Part shown: positions 60,412 to 64,000 of the stretch, one piece after another
Layout of the letters: each line of letters begins with the position of its first letter
Numbering within the stretch: position 1 is the stretch's first letter
DNA from: Microvirga sp. SRT01
GTDB taxonomy: Bacteria > Pseudomonadota > Alphaproteobacteria > Sphingomonadales > Sphingomonadaceae
Direction: 5' to 3'
DNA: 64,000 nucleotides
NCBI GenBank assembly: GCA_018139225.1
Contig: JAGSNX010000002.1
Coordinates: 682,001-746,000, forward strand
Notes under the pieces: model-generated
What the model saw: only the letters and a program-made list of their open reading frames with translations
Database searches by the model: none
What the model was told of the DNA's origin: nothing
Made by a program: the position numbers and the translations under genes

Positions 60412-62904
60412 ATGACGATTCTGAACGCCGACGCACTCGCCTATGACGATGGCGACATCGACACCAACCGCTCGCAGAACCAGCACCTGAGCGACCTGAT
60501 CGCGGTCCGCTATTCGCGTCGCCAGACGCTGATGGGCGGCCTGCGCGCAGCGGGCGCGGCGGCGTTCGGCGGCATGCTGCTGGCGGCATGCGGCGAGGAT
60601 GGCGACGGCGACGGCGAGGCGGCGATCGTCAACGCCGGCCAGAACATCACGACCAGCGGCGGGAAGACGGTGCAGCTCGCCGGCTCGGTCACCAGCGGCA
60701 CGGCAGCCTCGGTGCAGTGGGAGCAGGTGTCCGGCACGCCGGTGAACCTGACCGATGCGACGACCAACACGGCGACCTTCTCCGCCCCCGCCGTGACCGC
60801 GCAGACGCCGCTGGTGTTCCGCTTCACCGCGACCAGCCCGGACGGGGTGCGTTCGCTGTCGGAGACGACGGTCACGCTGATGCCGACGATGCTGGGCTTC
60901 ACCGCCGTACCGAAGAGCCTGGCGGACGTGGTCGCGGTGCCGGCCGGTTACAGCGTATCGGTGCTGTACCGTCTGGGCGATCCGATCTCCGGAAGCGTCC
61001 CAGCCTATGCGAACAACGGCACCGACACGAACTTCGCGCAGCGGGCCGGCGATCATCATGACGGCATGAGCTATTTCGGCCTGTCCGCCAGCGGCACCGC
61101 GCCCGATCCGACCAGCAGCCTGCGCGGCCTGCTGGCGATGAACCACGAGAACATCACCGAATCCTATCTTCACCCGAACGGCGTCACCGCGGGTGCGGTG
61201 CGGCTGGCATCGGAGGCGATCAAGGAGATCGAGGCGCATGGCGTGTCGGTGATCGAGGTCGCACGCGCTTCGGCGACCGGCGCGTGGAGCTACACGCAGG
61301 GCTCGACGCTGAACCGCCGCGTCACGCCAAACACGCCGATGACCTTCAGCGGCCCTGTGCGCGGCAACGCGATGCTGCGCACGCGCCAGTCCCCGGATGG
61401 CACCGCGGGTCGCGGCACGATCAACAATTGCGCGAACGGCACGATGCCGTGGCACACCTATCTGACCTGCGAAGAGAACTGGGCCGGCTATTTCCGCCGC
61501 GACACCGGTGACGTCGCCGCCCGCACCGCCGCCGGCCGCGCGAAGGAGAACGTCTCGCTCGCCCGCTATGGGATCGGGCAGGGTCGTGCCGGCAACTATG
61601 CGTGGTCGACGGCGGTGCCGACCGACGCCACCAGCACCGTGTTCGCGCGTTGGAACGCGACGATCGTCCCCGGCATGCCGAACGACGGCACCGGCGACTT
61701 TAGCCACGAACCCTTCACCTTCGGCTGGGTGGTCGAGATCGATCCGTTCGATCCCGCCGCCGCCCCGCGCAAGCGCACCGCACTCGGCCGGATGAACCAC
61801 GAGGGTTGCGAGGTCGGCCGCACGATCGCCGGGGTGAAGCCCGCCTTCTACATGGGCGACGACGCTCAGAACGAATATATCTACAAGTTCGTGTCGGCCA
61901 CGCCTTGGTCGGCGGCGGACGCGACCGCGACGAACCGTCTGGCGATCGGCGATAAATATCTCGACGCCGGAACGCTTTACGTTGCGAAGTTCAATGCCGA
62001 TGGTAGCGGCCAGTGGCTGCCGCTGGTATTCGGTCAGGGGCCGCTGACCAGCGCCAACGCGACCTACCCGTTCGCCGATCAGGCAGATGTGCTGGTCAAC
62101 GCGCGGCTTGCTGCCGATGCGCTGGGTGCGACGCCGATGGACCGTCCGGAATGGACCGCGGTCAACCCGGCGACGGGCGAGATGTATTGTACGCTGACCA
62201 ACAATGCGTCGCGATCCGCAGGCCGCGTCGATGCCGCCAACCCGCGTGCCTACACCGACCCCAAGACGGACGGGCGGGCGGCGAGCACCGGCAACGTCAA
62301 CGGCCACGTCATTCGTCTGCGCGAGACGGCGGACACGTCGGAAGCGACGACCTTCGCATGGGACATCTATGCCTTCGGTGCGGGTTCTGACCTCGACCCC
62401 AATAACATCAACCTGTCGCAACTGGATGCTACCAATGACTTTTCGTCGCCGGACGGGATGTGGTTCGGCCTGCCTAGCAACGTCACGGGTCAGGCAACGC
62501 CGCTGTTGTGGTTGCAGACCGACGACGGCTCGTACACCGATGTGACGAACTGCATGATGTTGGCCGCGATCCCCGGCACGGTCGGTGACGGCGGCACGCG
62601 GACGGTCGTGAATTCGCTCGGCGGCGCGTCCAGCAGCGCGGTGACGCGCATCGGCAAGACGCCGGGCACGACGCTGCGCCGGTTCCTCGTCGGGCCGAAG
62701 CAGTGCGAGATCACCGGCATCCACTCGACGCCGGACGGCAAGTCGCTGTTCGTCAACATCCAGCACCCCGGCGAGGGTGGCGGAGCGGGCAACAACACGT
62801 CGAGCTGGCCCTATACGCAGACAGGTGCGGCGACCGGTTCGGCGAGGCCGCGGTCGGCGACGATCGTCATCACCAAGGACGACGGCGGGGTCGTGGGGAT
62901 CTGA
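60412..62904 (+). CDS. phoX: PhoX-type phosphatase (DUF839), Tat-exported
   Basis: An 830-residue protein. A twin-arginine signal (SRRQTLMGGLRAAGAAAFGG, then AAC) suggests Tat export, possibly as a lipoprotein. Residues of about 70-165 form an immunoglobulin/PKD-like domain (VNAGQNITTSGGKTVQLAGS). The rest is the DUF839/PhoX propeller with AMNHENITESYLHPNG, THLTCEEN-like TYLTCEENWAGYF, GRMNHEGCEVG and YIYKFVSATPWS. PhoX enzymes are calcium- and iron-dependent phosphomonoesterases used in phosphate starvation. ATG 60412 follows a GGGGG-rich site. A Pho box lies upstream. Confidence 0.9.
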   Translation: MTILNADALAYDDGDIDTNRSQNQHLSDLIAVRYSRRQTLMGGLRAAGAAAFGGMLLAACGEDGDGDGEAAIVNAGQNITTSGGKTVQLAGSVTSGTAASVQWEQVSGTPVNLTDATTNTATFSAPAVTAQTPLVFRFTATSPDGVRSLSETTVTLMPTMLGFTAVPKSLADVVAVPAGYSVSVLYRLGDPISGSVPAYANNGTDTNFAQRAGDHHDGMSYFGLSASGTAPDPTSSLRGLLAMNHENITESYLHPNGVTAGAVRLASEAIKEIEAHGVSVIEVARASATGAWSYTQGSTLNRRVTPNTPMTFSGPVRGNAMLRTRQSPDGTAGRGTINNCANGTMPWHTYLTCEENWAGYFRRDTGDVAARTAAGRAKENVSLARYGIGQGRAGNYAWSTAVPTDATSTVFARWNATIVPGMPNDGTGDFSHEPFTFGWVVEIDPFDPAAAPRKRTALGRMNHEGCEVGRTIAGVKPAFYMGDDAQNEYIYKFVSATPWSAADATATNRLAIGDKYLDAGTLYVAKFNADGSGQWLPLVFGQGPLTSANATYPFADQADVLVNARLAADALGATPMDRPEWTAVNPATGEMYCTLTNNASRSAGRVDAANPRAYTDPKTDGRAASTGNVNGHVIRLRETADTSEATTFAWDIYAFGAGSDLDPNNINLSQLDATNDFSSPDGMWFGLPSNVTGQATPLLWLQTDDGSYTDVTNCMMLAAIPGTVGDGGTRTVVNSLGGASSSAVTRIGKTPGTTLRRFLVGPKQCEITGIHSTPDGKSLFVNIQHPGEGGGAGNNTSSWPYTQTGAATGSARPRSATIVITKDDGGVVGI

Positions 62905-62981
62905 GGTCTAGCGTCTCTGCTCCCTAGCAGGCGCGTGTCTGGAGCTTGGGAGGGGCGAGGACGGTGTCGGCTATGGCCTTT

Positions 62982-63036
62982 CCTCACCCTTCCCTTGCTA
63001 CGCTCCTCCCTCCCCCTCCCAAGGGGAGAGGGAAAG
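62982..63036. repeat. CT-rich intergenic repeat, copy 2
   Basis: Begins CCTCACCCTTCCCTTGCTAC, runs through CTCCTCCCTCCCCCTCCC and ends AAGGGGAGAGGGAAAG. It is a close copy of the sequences at 43033 and 63261. Confidence 0.8.
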
Positions 63037-63049
63037 GGGGGCGCCCACC

Positions 63050-63142
63050 GTCATGCCGGACGTGTTCCGGCATCTACCGTGCGGCAGGCAACTGAGCGTT
63101 ATGAATGTGGAGCGGTGGATGCCGGGACGAGCCCGGCATGAC
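63050..63142. repeat. Two-arm inverted element, TGCCGG type, second copy
   Basis: Arms GTCATGCCGGACGTGTTCCG (63050-63077) and ATGCCGGGACGAGCCCGGCA (63115-63142) are reverse complements with a few mismatches. Same type as the element at 40686. Confidence 0.88.
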
Positions 63143-63260
63143 GGCGATCAGCCGCATCGATCACTAGAGGCTTTGCCCCGCGGGCCCCTTCCCACTGCGA
63201 GAGGGAAGAGGCTCGCGGCGAAGCCTTGGGAAGGGAGAGGGTAGTGGGGCTGCAGCCGGG

Positions 63261-63315
63261 CCTCACCCTTCCGTCGCTTCGCTCCTCCCTCCCTCTCCCA
63301 AGGGGAGAGGGAAAG
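63261..63315. repeat. CT-rich intergenic repeat, copy 3
   Basis: Begins CCTCACCCTTCCGTCGCTTC and ends AAGGGGAGAGGGAAAG. The sequence at 62982-63036 is nearly identical, in direct orientation 279 bp away. Confidence 0.8.
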
Positions 63316-63322
63316 AGCGTTG

Positions 63323-64000
63323 TCAGCGCCGGGGGCGGGTCGGGCGTGCCGAATAGCTCGCAGGACGTGGGCCGTTGGGCTTGCGGCCGCGTGGGCCGGC
63401 GCCGGCACCTGCGCCACGCGGAGCCTGCGGCGGCGGGCCGTCGGCGGGGATGATCGTGATGCCGCTCTCGTCGTTGCCCTGACCGGCGGTCTTCGCGACC
63501 GAGGCCGCGAACTTCGCGGCCACGGCGCGCGGGATCTGCACGCGGGTTTCGTTCTGGTCGATGCGGATCGCGCCGATCTCGTCCCGCGTGACATGGCCGC
63601 GGCGGCAGATCAGCGGCAGCAGCCAGCGCGGATCGGCGTTCTGGCGGCGACCGATGTCCATCTTGAACCAGACCGTATCGTCGAAGCCCGGACGATGCTC
63701 GCCGGTGCGAGTATCGCCACCGCGCTGGCCGCGATCGGGCTCGGACGATTCCAGCATCTCCTCGGGCGAGGGCAGGCGGCTGCGCATCAGCCGGACCAGC
63801 ATCGCCGCGATCTCGTGCGGCTCGCGCTGTTCGAGCAGACGCAGGCCGAGCGCGTTGTCCTCTTCGTCCAGCTCCACCGGTTCGGCGAGCTGGGTCAGCA
63901 GGCGCTCGCGATCGGCGGCGCGGATGTCGTCGGCGCTGGGCACCGGGGTCCACGTCACCGCGATGCGGGCGCTGCGCAGCATCATGTCGACGCGGCGACG
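63323..64000 (-). CDS. DEAD-box RNA helicase, C-terminal part (partial)
   Basis: 226 codons of open frame running in from the right edge; the start and helicase core lie outside the window. The visible part includes a linker (ADDIRAADRERLLTQLAEPV), then a DbpA-type RNA-binding domain (WFKMDIGRRQNADPRWLLPL followed by CRRGHVTRDEIGAIRI) and a basic Gly/Pro/Arg-rich tail ending PTRPRR. DbpA/DeaD-type helicases remodel ribosomal and messenger RNA, for example in cold. Assignment rests on the domain and tail, since no helicase motif is visible. Confidence 0.8.
   Translation of the reverse strand, partial: RRRVDMMLRSARIAVTWTPVPSADDIRAADRERLLTQLAEPVELDEEDNALGLRLLEQREPHEIAAMLVRLMRSRLPSPEEMLESSEPDRGQRGGDTRTGEHRPGFDDTVWFKMDIGRRQNADPRWLLPLICRRGHVTRDEIGAIRIDQNETRVQIPRAVAAKFAASVAKTAGQGNDESGITIIPADGPPPQAPRGAGAGAGPRGRKPNGPRPASYSARPTRPRR

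Larger units (their letters stand above)
62905..63322. other. Repeat-filled gap between phoX and the helicase gene
   Basis: The 418-bp gap has no supported gene. It holds CT-rich repeat copies at 62982-63036 and 63261-63315, an inverted relative of them around 63171-63246, and a two-arm inverted element at 63050-63142. The genes on both sides converge here. Confidence 0.75.

Noticed and set aside
1..64000. tRNA, rRNA, CRISPR, transposase or integrase genes
   Set aside because: No T-loop/anticodon pattern, ribosomal segment, regular short spacer array or DDE/tyrosine recombinase motif was recognised on reading. A dedicated scan could still find a missed tRNA.

Overview
The window is 64 kb of high-GC chromosomal DNA from an alphaproteobacterium, most likely a Sphingomonas or close relative. 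The grounds are a large TonB-dependent receptor beside exported peptidases, a serine protease with a PEPxxWA-type C-terminal sorting signal, a DivL-type kinase with Tyr at the phosphoacceptor site, AddAB instead of RecBCD, and many intergenic inverted-repeat elements. I found no rRNA, tRNA, CRISPR array, prophage or insertion sequence. Nearly everything reads as ordinary chromosome. The least conserved patches are a damaged toxin-antitoxin locus near 48.0-48.9 kb and the repeat-filled gaps.

Layout. 0-8.7 kb: a leftward group (NAD(P)-binding oxidoreductase, DCC protein, MoxR ATPase, unknown protein), then a rightward DPP-IV-like peptidase, aspartate-semialdehyde dehydrogenase, two GFA-fold zinc proteins around a YitT membrane protein, and an alpha/beta hydrolase. 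8.8-16.3 kb: an M2 peptidyl-dipeptidase, a repeat-rich gap, a histone-H1-like Lys/Ala-rich protein, AMP nucleosidase, a peroxiredoxin, a YqgE/AlgH protein, and adenosylhomocysteinase behind a perfect 20-bp palindrome. 16.4-19.4 kb: a TonB receptor. 19.6-31.5 kb: a tight rightward string divL, tsaE, amgK, murU, addB, addA, trxA and a small exported protein, mostly with overlapping ends. This joins cell-cycle signalling, tRNA modification, cell-wall recycling, recombination repair and redox. 31.5-39.8 kb: argJ coupled to a glutathione transferase, divergent from secA; a lipoprotein, a YjbQ protein, a cation exporter and a glutaredoxin-MauE fusion.

39.8-45.8 kb: molybdate transport genes modA, modB and modC, with modA cut off from modBC by about 660 bp of repeats. 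A three-gene leftward operon follows (sugar-phosphate nucleotidyltransferase, inositol-phosphate synthase, CDP-alcohol phosphotransferase) that looks like a route through CDP-inositol to an inositol phosphodiester or inositol lipid. 45.9-56.2 kb: glutamine-dependent NAD synthetase, a brnT/brnA locus with a frameshifted toxin gene, small genes, panB, the yfgM-bamB-der group with an Hpt protein, and the PEP-CTERM-type trypsin-like protease. 56.3-64 kb: purL, map, a CinA-like protein, a Tat-exported PhoX-type phosphatase behind a Pho box, more repeats, and the C-terminal part of a DEAD-box helicase running off the right edge.

Items most worth a second look are the inositol operon, the DivL protein with an apparently degenerate ATP-binding N box, the frameshifted BrnT toxin, the operator-like palindrome before ahcY, the Pho box before phoX, and a family of two-arm inverted elements that recurs in most long gaps.
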